Below, piece after piece: positions 1-8,558 of a stretch of DNA of 64,000 bases (the stretch's first letter is position 1; each line of letters opens with the position of its first letter). The stretch is from contig CAZOOP010000012.1 of NCBI GenBank assembly GCA_964581465.1, positions 20,486 through 84,485 on the forward strand, read 5' to 3'. A program made the position numbers and the translations under genes. The notes under the pieces were generated by a model. The model worked only from the letters and a program-made list of their open reading frames with translations. It searched no databases and was not told the origin of the DNA. This DNA comes from WJMB01 sp964581465 (GTDB lineage Bacteria > RBG-13-66-14).

Positions 1-2
1 TG

Positions 3-56
3 ACCGAGGACTTCGTCGCCTGGCTGCGGGGCATCGTGGCGCGCCTCGAGGTGTAG
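3..56 (+). CDS. 3' end of an unidentified gene
   Basis: An open frame enters from the left edge and ends at TAG with the peptide TEDFVAWLRGIVARLEV. Only 17 codons are visible, too few to name a family. A GC-rich hairpin with a T-run follows about 110 bp downstream and probably ends this transcript. Confidence 0.5.
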   Translation, partial: TEDFVAWLRGIVARLEV

Positions 57-162
57 GGCGGCCGGATGGCTAACGGCCGCGGCATTGAGGATGCGGAACG
101 TGAAATGCAGAGCGGGGATGGGCGGCCGCGCCGTTTGATTGCTAAACCTTGTTTCTCGCTCT

Positions 163-198
163 ACGGGGCGGACCCTCCGCGGTCCGCCGTTTTGTTTT
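163..198 (+). terminator. Rho-independent terminator
   Basis: A GGGCGGACC / GGTCCGCC stem with a short loop is followed by GTTTTGTTTT. It lies downstream of the partial gene at the left edge. Confidence 0.65.
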
Positions 199-199
199 A

Positions 200-560
200 G
201 GGATGATGTAACCTGATCTGATCAATTGAGGGGTGTATCCCGCAGGTAGTCGAGACATTTTTTCGTCGTCGCGATGCCTGAATCTGAGCGGCCTTTCTCT
301 GATATTTCTCTGATAAAGAGCCTGTCGTTGCGGATGAAGCCGCCGTTGCGGGCTTATCACCGTCGCTCGCCGTAGCCTCGGCAGCTATCGAGGCCGTTGA
401 TACGCGCCTTTCCATTGGCCGGGGTCTTGTCGCGGTTGATGCGTTTGTGGTGGATACCGTTGAGCAACAGCCTGTTATCGGCCTTCCATCCGTCGGTGTT
501 GAAGATCTATCCCACCTTGAGCTTTTCCAGCTAGGCGGCGCCGTGCTCTTTTTTGGATTC
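200..560 (-). mobile_element. ISXO2-like (IS1595 family) transposase remnant, internally deleted
   Basis: Read on the minus strand, the region encodes pieces of an ISXO2-type transposase C-terminus: a TDGWKADNRLLLNG block, then HHKRINRDK, ARINGLDS, RNDRLFIRE and a final DYLRDTPLN, with several stops. The end at position 200 (GGGATGATGTAACCTGATC) matches the right end of the better-preserved copy at 15496-16189. Both copies jump from a KLKV(E/G)-stop directly to the TDG block, so they share one internal deletion that removed the middle of the catalytic domain. The left (N-terminal) part is missing here. Non-functional. Confidence 0.7.
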
Positions 561-628
561 GATGTGTATATTAATTGCCGTTACACTTGCATTTATACTT
601 ACCATCGGACAACTTATAGTTATTCTTA

Positions 629-995
629 GGGATCATCACCAGAAACTGAACCAAGTATTGGCAATTGGTATTAGCAATTCGTATTAGCAATTGGTGAAAG
701 ACGCCCTGAGACGAGGGACTGGTAACCACCCGCAACGAAGGATCAACCAGCGAAGTCGCATAACGGTCTATGCTGCTAAAGCGAGCAATAGAGCGTCATC
801 AGCAGGTTCTTACTCACAGCCAGGTCAAAACACGACCTTCGGCTTCGGCGGAACTCAACGCAAGGCCGGATTTCATGCCGTCATGCATTGGTGTGACAAT
901 GCAGCGGGATGACAATGGCGACGTGTGTGAGCTATAAAGCAATGAGTGACAGTCTATTAGCTGGATGAGTCAGTTCCGGTGCGAGTGATATTTTC
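629..995 (+). mobile_element. MITE-like element, family A
   Basis: Starts GGGATCATCACCAGAAACTG and ends GTGCGAGTGATATTTTC, a decayed form of the family A right end GTGATAATCCC. Flanks TATTCTTA and AATACTTA agree at 6 of 8 positions, a decayed 8-bp target duplication. No coding capacity is conserved with other A copies. Confidence 0.7.
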
Positions 996-1007
996 AATAC
1001 TTATGTT

Positions 1008-1189
1008 CTCTAAGCGGACGATTCAAATAGAACGTTGCGAGTCGGGTATTCGCGACTCCTGACCTGCCTCCCGGGCTTCACTGTTTTAGGAGGCTAAATG
1101 CTCTTAGATAGCTACGTTAGCAGAAATGAAATCATTTTCAGCATATCGATCTGAAGCCAAATGTCGGTTCAGCTTCAGGTGATAATCCC
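1008..1189 (-). mobile_element. MITE-like element, family B, 5'-truncated fragment
   Basis: Contains the family B interior (CTCTAAGCGGACGATTCAAA, TCGCGACTCCTGACCTGCC) and terminus (TTCAGCTTCAGGTGATAATC followed by CC). The opposite end is not recognisable; family A lies immediately upstream. Confidence 0.6.
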
Positions 1190-1429
1190 AATTTCCACGA
1201 CATTGGAACCAAACCACAGCGGTCCCAGCGGACCGCATAATGCAGGGACGGGATGTGGGACTGCTCCATAATCACGGCCGCTCATACATCTACGCGGTTC
1301 AAATTAACAAATCCCCCGCCCTGCGGAGCGGGGGTGGACGGAAACCATCATGGGCGCCCGTCAGGGCGACTTATCCTCAGTCGTCTTTTCATCAGCCTTT
1401 CTGAGTTCTGGGATAATAGCGGCGGTGAT

Positions 1430-1478
1430 GAAAAAACGGTGGGGCCGGGGGTTGAAACCCACGACCCCGTCCCGTAAA
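1430..1478 (-). terminator. Possible terminator of the outer membrane protein gene
   Basis: An imperfect GC stem (GGGGCCGGGGG with CCACGACCCCG) next to an A-run on the plus strand (AAAAAACGG) lies 30-70 bp beyond the stop of the minus-strand gene at 1506. On the minus strand this reads as stem then T-run. Confidence 0.4.
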
Positions 1479-1505
1479 AGCCATGCTATTCGGACCGACC
1501 GCGGT

Positions 1506-2171
1506 TTAGAACAGGAAGCCGAAGCCCAGACCCGCGTGGAGGCTCATCGGCATCTGTTCATAATCCTCTTCGTAGGGTTCGAACTCGATCCCGTCGACCT
1601 CGACGTCGTACTTCGAGTTGAGGTGCGAGCGCCAGTGGAAGTAAGGCTCCAGGTAGAAGACCTCGCCGAGGACGAACTGACAGCCGACGCCCACACCCAG
1701 GCCGAAGCCCACCGAGCGGATGTAGCCCGGGGCGTCCTGGGCGTCGTCGCCGTAGTGGAAGCTGACGCCGGCGTCCAAACGGCCGTAGGGGCGGATGTCA
1801 CCCTTGATGAAGTAGGCGGTCGCCCCGACCACGGCCGAACCGGTGCCGGAGTCGTAGACCAGCTCGTCGCCTAGATCGGGCTGGAAGCTCCATTTGGCGA
1901 ACTCGACGTTGACGGCGATGGTCAGCTCCAGGTAGTCGCTGAAGCCGATCCCACCCTCGAGAGCCGCGTTGACCAGGCCGTAGTACTCGCCCTCCTCGAA
2001 GTTGAATCCGCCGTAGGAGGCCAGGGGCTGGCCAAAGCTGATGGGGTAGCCGCCGCGGAAGCCGATACGGCCGTAGCCGTTGCGTCCGGAAAAGTCGGCG
2101 GCGGCGCTGAGAGCCAGAACGAGCAGAATAATCAGGGAGTAGTGCAGAACAGGCTGGGCTGAGCGGTTCAT
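1506..2171 (-). CDS. Predicted outer-membrane beta-barrel protein
   Basis: 221 residues. The N-terminus (MNRSAQPVLHYSLIILLVLA) is a signal peptide ending near AAADF. The mature part has no further hydrophobic helix but many alternating amphipathic stretches rich in G, Y and F, and ends in GFGFLF, whose terminal Phe is typical of BAM-assembled outer-membrane barrels. The ATG at 2171 was chosen because GAGGAGG sits 7 bases upstream and the signal peptide begins there; an upstream in-frame start would add an unlikely leader. The gene stands alone between repeat-filled regions. Specific function unknown. Confidence 0.7.
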   Translation of the reverse strand: MNRSAQPVLHYSLIILLVLALSAAADFSGRNGYGRIGFRGGYPISFGQPLASYGGFNFEEGEYYGLVNAALEGGIGFSDYLELTIAVNVEFAKWSFQPDLGDELVYDSGTGSAVVGATAYFIKGDIRPYGRLDAGVSFHYGDDAQDAPGYIRSVGFGLGVGVGCQFVLGEVFYLEPYFHWRSHLNSKYDVEVDGIEFEPYEEDYEQMPMSLHAGLGFGFLF

Positions 2172-2635
2172 CAACGGCCTCCTCGGGTTTGAATGACAAG
2201 GTAATAATAGCAGTGTAGGTGTCATCGGGCAAGGGTCATGTTGTTAATCTGACAGAGTCTTCTGCTACAACCTTAAGAGATCATCACGGCAAACCGGGCC
2301 AACGTCACTACCTCGAAAAGCTTGAAAGCAAGGGCTATGCAAGCTCGCTGCGCATAGGAAACCACCTCGTTGAGACAGTTGGCTGTTGTATTGACTCAAC
2401 CCAGTAACAGCCTGATATTTGCATCATGTTAGCATCAAGTCATCAATGGTATTCGACCATTCAACAGAACCAATAGTATTCCTGTATATCATACCGACTA
2501 TTTAGGAGCAAGGATATGTTGCCTTTGAACAAGCCCAAGTGAAATGTCGGCTTCCTGAGTTATCAGGCAGGGGATGACACCAATCGGCGATAGATACATA
2601 TCCCGATTCGGATGATAATCCATATGGGATTATCA
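2172..2635. other. Intergenic region without recognised gene
   Basis: 464 bp of mixed composition with no supported coding frame. A GATGATAATCC just before 2636 resembles a decayed MITE terminus. No promoter could be assigned with confidence for the minus-strand gene ending at 1506. Confidence 0.4.
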
Positions 2636-2690
2636 TTCGAAACTGAACCGACGCTGAAAAGACAACCAGCGGCACACAGAAGGTAATGCT
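2636..2690 (+). mobile_element. MITE-like element, family B, left-end fragment
   Basis: Starts GGGATTATCATTCGAAACTG, then AACCGACGCTGAAAAGACAA and AGCGGCA, matching the first ~50 bp of family B. The rest is missing; family C sequence begins about 50 bp further on. Confidence 0.5.
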
Positions 2691-2737
2691 AGATAGGGAA
2701 TCACAAATGGTTCTAGTTCGATAACCTAAAAAACCTT

Positions 2738-3092
2738 AGGACCACTAAGCGCAACGGACCATAGTATTACAGGATAACATTTAGATAAAAGCAGTTAGCT
2801 TTTAAACAGGAGCGCACATCTAGCGAGATGCTTGTGGCAGGTACGTTGATTACCACATTCTTGAGTTGCACATAGCGACGTAACTACACGCCTATAACCA
2901 CTTGACGCCATTGGCCTAAATTAGCAGGCATCGTTCATAAGTGCCCTATAATAAGAATAAAACAATATTGAGCGTCGATGATTTAGGGTTGCAGGCTGAA
3001 CTTGATTCAGCAAGGCCTCGTCTCAGCCGCATTTTCGAAGAGGTTCGGAGTATCGAGTTGGAGTGTGTTGGTCCGAGATAGTTTATGATGCA
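2738..3092 (+). mobile_element. MITE-like element, family C (variant subfamily)
   Basis: Begins AGGACCACTAAGCGCAACGG and carries the C-family interior (GGATAACATTTAGATAAAAG, GAGATGCTTGTGGCAGGTAC, GCAAGGCCTCGTCTCAGCCG), ending TTGGTCCGAGATAG...GATGCA. It preserves the uninterrupted target site used by the family A insertion at 35262, serving as its empty-site reference. No clear target duplication remains. Confidence 0.65.
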
Positions 3093-3101
3093 GAACGTTT
3101 T

Positions 3102-3440
3102 GGGCTCATCACAGAAGATGAACAACACATTCGCAACAGAGGAAAGCCACCTCGAGAATGGTGCTTGGAGATTAGCCGCAGCGGGGCGTCAACCATTGAA
3201 GGCGGATACCGTTCGAAGCTGCTAACGCGAGCAATAGAGCGCCGTCAGCAGATCCGTCACCCACAGCCTGGACGTAAGCTGAGCGGAACCAACAGCCTCG
3301 GGCTTCCGGCGGAACTCAATGCAAGACCGGGTTTAGGGCCACCATGCAACGGTATGACAATGGCTTAGACTATGAGCTATAAAGCACTGAATGATAATCT
3401 ATTAGCTGGATGAGTCGGTTCCGGTGCGAGTGATAATCCC
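3102..3440 (+). mobile_element. MITE-like element, family A, intact with perfect target duplication
   Basis: 339 bp from GGGCTCATCACAGAAGATG to GTGCGAGTGATAATCCC. It is flanked on both sides by AACGTTTT (3094-3101 and 3441-3448), a perfect 8-bp target duplication. It sits two bases beyond the end of the neighbouring family C element. No conserved reading frame. Confidence 0.8.
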
Positions 3441-3858
3441 AACGTTTTTATCTCTGATAAAGCCTTGGGTAGAAAGCAGATAGCTGACTTGTCACTGCCT
3501 TGTTATTAGTAAGCCGGATGTACGTCAACAATCGGGACTCCCCGGTCCCCAGCGTTCTGGTTTAGCTCGTCTGGTTAGAACCCAGCTGTTTTTCGCCACC
3601 AAGGCAGGGCACGGAAAGCGGCTGCTTGTACGGCGATAACGAACATAATAACAAACTATTATCGTTATGTGCCCGTTTGTGCAGGTATAATAATCCCAAC
3701 GGTTTAATAAATGCGTCACCTGCGGAGTGGATCAGGCGACGCGTGGTCATCAACACCGGAGTTGTGGTTTCGAGAATGCAAAAAGCTTGTCGCCGTCGGC
3801 TTCTTCATCTATAGTCGAAGCGAACCACCAGCCTTTGACGACCGTTCCGGGAGGATAG
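3441..3858. other. Intergenic region with a family B end fragment
   Basis: Around 3630-3695 the sequence ATAATAACAAACTATTATCG and a terminal TATAATAATCCC resemble the right end of family B. Otherwise nothing is recognised up to the ribosome-binding site of the gene at 3859. Confidence 0.4.
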
Positions 3859-5889
3859 ATGACCAAGCGACGCTCTCTCTGCGTGTTGGCGGTGCTGCTG
3901 CTGGCAAGCGTTGCCGCGGCGACGATCAACCTGACCACCACCGCGGTCTGGCAATCCACGGACCAACCGGGCGGAGCCTACCCGATCTCGACGGGCTGCG
4001 ACTGGGCCGATGTCGACGCCGACGGTGATATCGACCTGGCCGTCGCCAACGGCAACGACATCACCCCGGGCTACTGCTGCGTCTACTTCAACCTGCCCGG
4101 CGGGCTGGAGACCACCCCCTCCTGGAGCGGCAATCCCGACGAGTACCACGGGCATCTCGAGTGCGCCGACTACGACGACGACGGCTACCCGGAGCTGGCC
4201 GCCGCGTTGCTCGGCGGCGGCAACCCCTGGAGCTATGAACATGACGTGCTCTACGGTAACGACGCCGGCACCTTCAGCGCCGATCCGGTCTGGCAGGCCG
4301 ACCCCGCCGACAACAGCTTCGGCATCTGCTGGGGCGACTACGACGGCGACGGCGACCTCGACCTGGCCGTGGCCTGCGGGGTGGACTACGTCTCGCGCAA
4401 CGAGCCGTTGCGTATCTACGAGAACCAGAACGGCACGCTGACGACCAGTCCGGCCTGGGAGTCCGATAAAGACACCACCTGGATGGACGTGCTCTTCGCC
4501 GACTTCGACAACGACGGCTACCTGGACCTGGCCGCCGCCGCCGAGGGCGACTCCAACGCGATCTTCTTCGGAGGAGCCTCCGGACTGCCGACGACGCCGG
4601 GCTGGGAGGACTCCGACACTTGGGATTCGATCCGCCTGGCCGCCGGTGACATCAACGGCGACGGCTGGACGGACCTGGTGGTCGCCAACAACAACCAGAG
4701 CGCCGGTCAGCAGGACATCATCTACCTCTCCAACGGCGGGCTGATCGACACCACGCCGGACTGGCAGAGCGACTCCGAGGAGATGAGTTCCTTCGCCGCC
4801 CTGGCCGACATCAACCAGAACGGCCTGCTCGACTTGGCCATCGGCGGCTGGTGGCAGCCGATCCGCATCTACGAGAACAAGGGCGGTTACTACAACACCT
4901 CTCCGGACTGGACCTCCCAGCTCGGTTACAGCCCAGTCACCGAGGCCCTGCTCTTCGGCGATTACGACGACGACGGCCTGCGGACCTCGACGGACACCTT
5001 CACCGGCGACGGCGCTGCCCAGGTCTTCCAGCTCGACGTACTGCCCATCCGCCGCGTAGACGAGCTGCGCGTCGGTGGCTCGCCCCTGGACTCCGACCAG
5101 TGGTGCCTGATGCGCCAGGAGGGCTTGGTCAGCCTGGCGACGGCGCCGGGAAGCGGTATCTCCGTCGAGGTCGACTACACCTGGAGCGACGATCTGGACC
5201 TGGCCCAGACCGACTGGCTCTCCTCCCGGCCCAACCTGATCTTCGAGAACCAGGGCAACGCCGGGGTCGACGACCTGCTGCTGACCGCCCGCTTCGAACA
5301 CGACGGCGTCCGGCTGGCCTGGTCGTCATCCGTCAACGGCGCTGTCCAGCTATACCGCCAAGGCGTCGTCGCCGACGCCGTTCCGACCGGTCACCTGGGC
5401 CGTCACGCCGCCGCCTACACCCGGGCTCTATCCCTGGGCGACGCCGGGGGCCGCACCGGCGGAGATTGGCTTCCCCTCAACGACGCGCCCCTGCCGCTGT
5501 CAGGCGCCTATCTGGACAGCGCCGCCGAGCCGGACGTCCGCTACCTGGTCGAGGTCGTCACCCCCGACGGCCGCCGTCTTCGCGGCGAGCCCGTCGAGCC
5601 CATCGGCGAACCCGACGCGCCCGCACGCAACGTCGCCCTGAGCGACCCCTGGCCATCCCCCGCAGCCACAACCGCCGCCTGCGCCGTCACCCTTGATTCC
5701 CCCTCCGTCGTCGAACTGGCCCTCTACGATCTGGCCGGACGACGGATATCCACCATCTTCCAGGGCGAACTGGCCGCCGGACGCCACGAGCTGACTATCG
5801 ACACCACCACGCTCACCAACGGGGTATACCTGCTGCGCTTGGACTCCAGCGGCGAGAGCGTCCTACGCCGACTGGCCGTGGTGCGCTAA
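3859..5889 (+). CDS. Secreted FG-GAP/VCBS-repeat protein with type IX-like sorting domain
   Basis: 676 residues. A signal peptide (residues ~1-21, MTKRRSLCVLAVLLLASVAA) precedes at least six FG-GAP-type repeats. Each carries a calcium-loop-like core: DVDADGDIDLAV, DYDDDGYPELAA, DYDGDGDLDLAV, DFDNDGYLDLAA, DINGDGWTDLVV, DINQNGLLDLAI. Such repeats build integrin-like beta-propellers. Residues ~370-480 form a linker of unknown type. The last ~75 residues (LYDLAGRRISTIFQGELAAG, then NGVYLLRLDSSGE, VLRRLAVVR) match the FlgD-Ig/T9SS type A sorting domain. Start: ATG with GGGAGG upstream. A nested palindrome begins 18 bp after the stop. Probably surface-exposed; ligand unknown. Confidence 0.85.
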   Translation: MTKRRSLCVLAVLLLASVAAATINLTTTAVWQSTDQPGGAYPISTGCDWADVDADGDIDLAVANGNDITPGYCCVYFNLPGGLETTPSWSGNPDEYHGHLECADYDDDGYPELAAALLGGGNPWSYEHDVLYGNDAGTFSADPVWQADPADNSFGICWGDYDGDGDLDLAVACGVDYVSRNEPLRIYENQNGTLTTSPAWESDKDTTWMDVLFADFDNDGYLDLAAAAEGDSNAIFFGGASGLPTTPGWEDSDTWDSIRLAAGDINGDGWTDLVVANNNQSAGQQDIIYLSNGGLIDTTPDWQSDSEEMSSFAALADINQNGLLDLAIGGWWQPIRIYENKGGYYNTSPDWTSQLGYSPVTEALLFGDYDDDGLRTSTDTFTGDGAAQVFQLDVLPIRRVDELRVGGSPLDSDQWCLMRQEGLVSLATAPGSGISVEVDYTWSDDLDLAQTDWLSSRPNLIFENQGNAGVDDLLLTARFEHDGVRLAWSSSVNGAVQLYRQGVVADAVPTGHLGRHAAAYTRALSLGDAGGRTGGDWLPLNDAPLPLSGAYLDSAAEPDVRYLVEVVTPDGRRLRGEPVEPIGEPDAPARNVALSDPWPSPAATTAACAVTLDSPSVVELALYDLAGRRISTIFQGELAAGRHELTIDTTTLTNGVYLLRLDSSGESVLRRLAVVR

Positions 5890-5907
5890 ACGACTACACG
5901 ACAACTC

Positions 5908-6098
5908 CGGCGACCTTCGCCGAAGCGATAATCGGCCGAACAACCGTCCCCGAGTCGCGGCGGCGAGGCGTTGGCACATTTCTTGCAGCAGGGCGGGGCG
6001 GCCTCCCGGTCCAACCCACCCCGGACTCCGCAAGAAATGTGCCAACGCCGTCCCGGGCCGGAGGGCGTACCGTAGATTGGCTTCGGCGAACGTCGCCG
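5908..6098. repeat. Nested double palindrome with convergent sigma-54-like motifs, copy 1
   Basis: Inner arms 5967-5986 (GGCGTTGGCACATTTCTTGC) and 6030-6049 (exact reverse complement), separated by 43 bp. Each arm contains TGGCACA-N4-TTGC with GG and GC 10 bases apart, the sigma-54 -24/-12 arrangement, both arms pointing into the loop. Outer arms 5908-5933 and 6075-6098 (CGGCGACCTTCGCCGAAGC versus its complement, one mismatch in the core) enclose it. The unit fills the gap between the FG-GAP gene and the lipoprotein at 6126, whose AAGGAGAG follows the right arm. Confidence 0.85.
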
Positions 6099-6125
6099 CC
6101 CCGACCACTTCCAAGGAGAGCGAGT

Positions 6126-7352
6126 ATGCGTCGTTTGTTGATCGGTCTGGCCCTGATTATCTTCCCGCTGCTCATTATCGGCTGCGAATCCCCCGCCGAT
6201 GACGACGCCGGTGACGTCGAGGCCGTCAGCATCATCGATAACGGCACCCATTACGCGGTCACTTTGGACTACGCGAGCGGTTTATCGCCCCGGGAGATGG
6301 GCGAGGCCTACGGCACGGCGATCCTGGAGGCCGCCCCGGACTTCGAGGCCGACCTGGACGCCTACATCGCCTATCTCAGTATCCTGTTCGATTACGACGA
6401 GGGGATGCGCCGCGTCGGCGAGTTGAAGGGCCAGATGCCCGCCGACTACCGCGAGGAGATCGAGGGTTTGGGCGCGGCGATGTCCGCCGATGTTGATGTT
6501 CCCGGCGACGGCCTGCTGTCGGTCAACGAGGTTTACGCGCTCAACCTGCTCTCCGATATCCGTCGGACCTGCCAGTGCAGCGGGATTGGTGTTTTCGACA
6601 CGGTCTCCGACGAGGGCGGTCCCCTTGTCGCCCGACTGCTGGACTGGGACGGCGGCGGTCTGCTCTCCCGGGTTCACGCCGTGGTGACGATCCGCCGGGA
6701 CGCCGGCTCAGTCTGTCTGATCGGCTACCTGGGTCACCTGGGCGCGATCACGGCGATCAATGACGACGGCGTATTCGCCGGGGTGCTGGATTCGCCCACG
6801 GGCCGGCCCTACGAGGTCGAGGGACGGCGCAGCTACGTGCTGGATCTGCGTTACGCCCTGGAGAGCCACGACAGCCTGGACGGCGTCGCCGCCTACCTGG
6901 CCGACGACTCTCGCAGCTACTGCTACAACCACGACGTGCTGCTGGCCGACGCCGACGAGGTCGCCGTGCTGGAGAACAACTTCAGCGGCTGGGGCGTTAA
7001 CATGCACCGGGCGCTGCGTTACGACGATTCGGCCCTCAACCCCGGTGTGGAATGGAATCACGACGACGTCGTGGCCGTGGTCAACTCCTTCGTTCTCAAG
7101 GGCAACCACGACAACCACACCGACGCGCCCTGGAACACCGCACGCTGGCGGTATTTCAGTCAGGCCGTTGACGAATACGGACCGACGATCGACCGGTTGG
7201 AGCTCAAATCCATCGCCACCGGTGATGTCTACAACCCGGGCAACTGCCAGCACCTGACGGTTTTCGAACCGCGAACCCTGGAGCTCGAGGTGATGTTCAA
7301 GCCCGGCGGCGGCGGCGGCGGGGTCTTCGAGACGGTCACGCCGGATTTCTAG
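6126..7352 (+). CDS. Lipoprotein of the C45 / acyl-transferase-like Ntn-hydrolase fold
   Basis: 408 residues. N-terminus MRRLLIGLALIIFPLLIIGC is a lipoprotein signal with Cys20. The remainder resembles peptidase C45-type Ntn hydrolases, which autocleave before a Cys that becomes the nucleophile: RTCQCSGIGVFDT (~residues 149-161), followed by PLVARLLDWDGG (equivalent to the G-R-N-x-D-W motif), then GYLGHLGAITAINDDGVFAG. Substrates in the family include acylated amino acids and lipids; none can be assigned here. The ATG at 6126 has AAGGAGAG upstream. A run of glycines near the C-terminus (PGGGGGGVF) is unusual. Export as a lipoprotein suggests a periplasmic or surface hydrolase. Confidence 0.65.
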   Translation: MRRLLIGLALIIFPLLIIGCESPADDDAGDVEAVSIIDNGTHYAVTLDYASGLSPREMGEAYGTAILEAAPDFEADLDAYIAYLSILFDYDEGMRRVGELKGQMPADYREEIEGLGAAMSADVDVPGDGLLSVNEVYALNLLSDIRRTCQCSGIGVFDTVSDEGGPLVARLLDWDGGGLLSRVHAVVTIRRDAGSVCLIGYLGHLGAITAINDDGVFAGVLDSPTGRPYEVEGRRSYVLDLRYALESHDSLDGVAAYLADDSRSYCYNHDVLLADADEVAVLENNFSGWGVNMHRALRYDDSALNPGVEWNHDDVVAVVNSFVLKGNHDNHTDAPWNTARWRYFSQAVDEYGPTIDRLELKSIATGDVYNPGNCQHLTVFEPRTLELEVMFKPGGGGGGVFETVTPDF

Positions 7353-7525
7353 TGTTGAGGCCCGCCGGTTTAAGCAGCAGCGGGATCGACAATGAACATC
7401 TAGAGCGGGGATTTGTGATGGAATCACCGATCCCGCCTTCATGTGAATGCGCTGGGTTTATCTCTATCCAGGCAGACCCCGGAGGCCTAGTCCTCAACGG
7501 GACCAGCCTCAACGCTCGATTGAAT

Positions 7526-7558
7526 CCTGTAGGCCGGGGTCTCCGACCCCGCCGTCTT
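7526..7558. repeat. REP-like short palindrome, copy 1
   Basis: CCTGTAGGCCGGGGTCTCCG followed by ACCCCGCCGTCT. The core CGGGGTC/GACCCCG forms a hairpin. A nearly identical 33-bp copy lies at 9953-9985. Confidence 0.55.
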
Positions 7559-7591
7559 AGCGTTGCGTTGGAATTACAGTAGATGTTGGAA

Positions 7592-7824
7592 GGGATCATC
7601 ACACGAAAGTGAACGTTTGTTTACAGCTGCTGAAAGCTGCGACAGGCAATTAGTTCTTACTGGATTATCCGACTGGACGGTCGTCTTTCCGGCAAAACAC
7701 GGCACGAAGCACAGTAACAAACCAGTGTTAAGCAATAACTAAAAAGAAGTGACTAAATATTGAAGTATAATGCATTGTATCATAAGATAATAATATTGTT
7801 ATACATTATTAGATTTAAGTTATA
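7592..7824. other. AT-rich intergenic sequence beginning with a MITE-like terminus
   Basis: GGGATCATCACACGAAAGTG at 7592 is a family A/B-type end, but no matching right end precedes the family C element. The following ~200 bp are AT-rich with no open frame or other recognised feature. Confidence 0.35.
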
Positions 7825-8195
7825 GGGATCACTTAACTTTCATGGACCATGGTGACACTGGATAACGTTCTGAGACCTGCGGTCAGCAGGCAATCAGATG
7901 CGCACATCGAGTGAGCTCCTTGTGGCAGGTACGTGGATTTTCACATACACAGGATGCCCGTAGAGAAGTCACGCAGCTCCATTGTCAACTGCCTGGCGCA
8001 ACGAGCATCGATGATGGCGCATATATCCTAAGCGTGCTATTATCAGGTATATAAAACTAATTATTACTAGCAGGCGCCGTGGGGTTGAGTTGGCGGGCCA
8101 AGCATCATTCGGCAGAGCCTCGTATCAGCAGCATTTTTCGAGGTGGGGTGGTGTTTCGAGTTGGAGTTGGCTGGTCCATGCTCGTGTGCGATGCC
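7825..8195 (+). mobile_element. MITE-like element, family C, intact with perfect target duplication
   Basis: 371 bp from GGGATCACTTAACTTTCATG to GCTCGTGTGCGATGCC. Both flanks are AAGTTATA (7817-7824 and 8196-8203), a perfect 8-bp duplication. Close relatives lie at 13112-13492 and 26724-27094. Confidence 0.82.
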
Positions 8196-8400
8196 AAGTT
8201 ATAATCCATATTGGCTTGTCTGATGCAATCGGATTGCTCAGCGACAATTGGTGATCTTTGCTCAGGGCCGCTCCAGAAGGACCGGGCCTGAAGCCCCGGT
8301 CGTACATGGCTTTGTGAGGTAGTCTCGCTATCCCCGCGGAGCCGAGGTGGTGGACCCCCCCGTATGCGGGCGAAGATAGCTGAAAGCTCACGGATCAGCC

Positions 8401-8436
8401 CCCATGAACAAGGGACCCCTCGCGGGGTCCCTTTTC
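8401..8436 (+). terminator. Bidirectional hairpin terminator downstream of serS
   Basis: AAGGGACCCC-TCGC-GGGGTCCCTT followed by TTCATCCTT. It lies 120 bp past the serS stop on the minus strand. The stem is strong in both directions, with the better T-run on the plus strand. Confidence 0.6.
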
Positions 8437-8558
8437 ATCCTTGCCCTACCTGGAGGAAGCTTTGCAGCTTTGTGATAGGCAAGTCTGTTAAATGTACGGC
8501 GGCGGTGCGGGGATTGTTCCCCGGAAAGCTGGGAAATTGTGGAAAAGTTGCCAGGTCC

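Noticed and set aside
629..995. Dispersed repeats considered as CRISPR arrays
   Set aside because: Copies are 300+ bp, spread across the window, inverted and with target duplications; no regular repeat-spacer pattern and no cas genes.
3805..5301. 498-residue open frame antisense to the FG-GAP gene
   Set aside because: Shadow frame typical of GC-rich genes: low-complexity Val/Gly-rich protein without domains, while the plus-strand frame has signal peptide and clear repeats.
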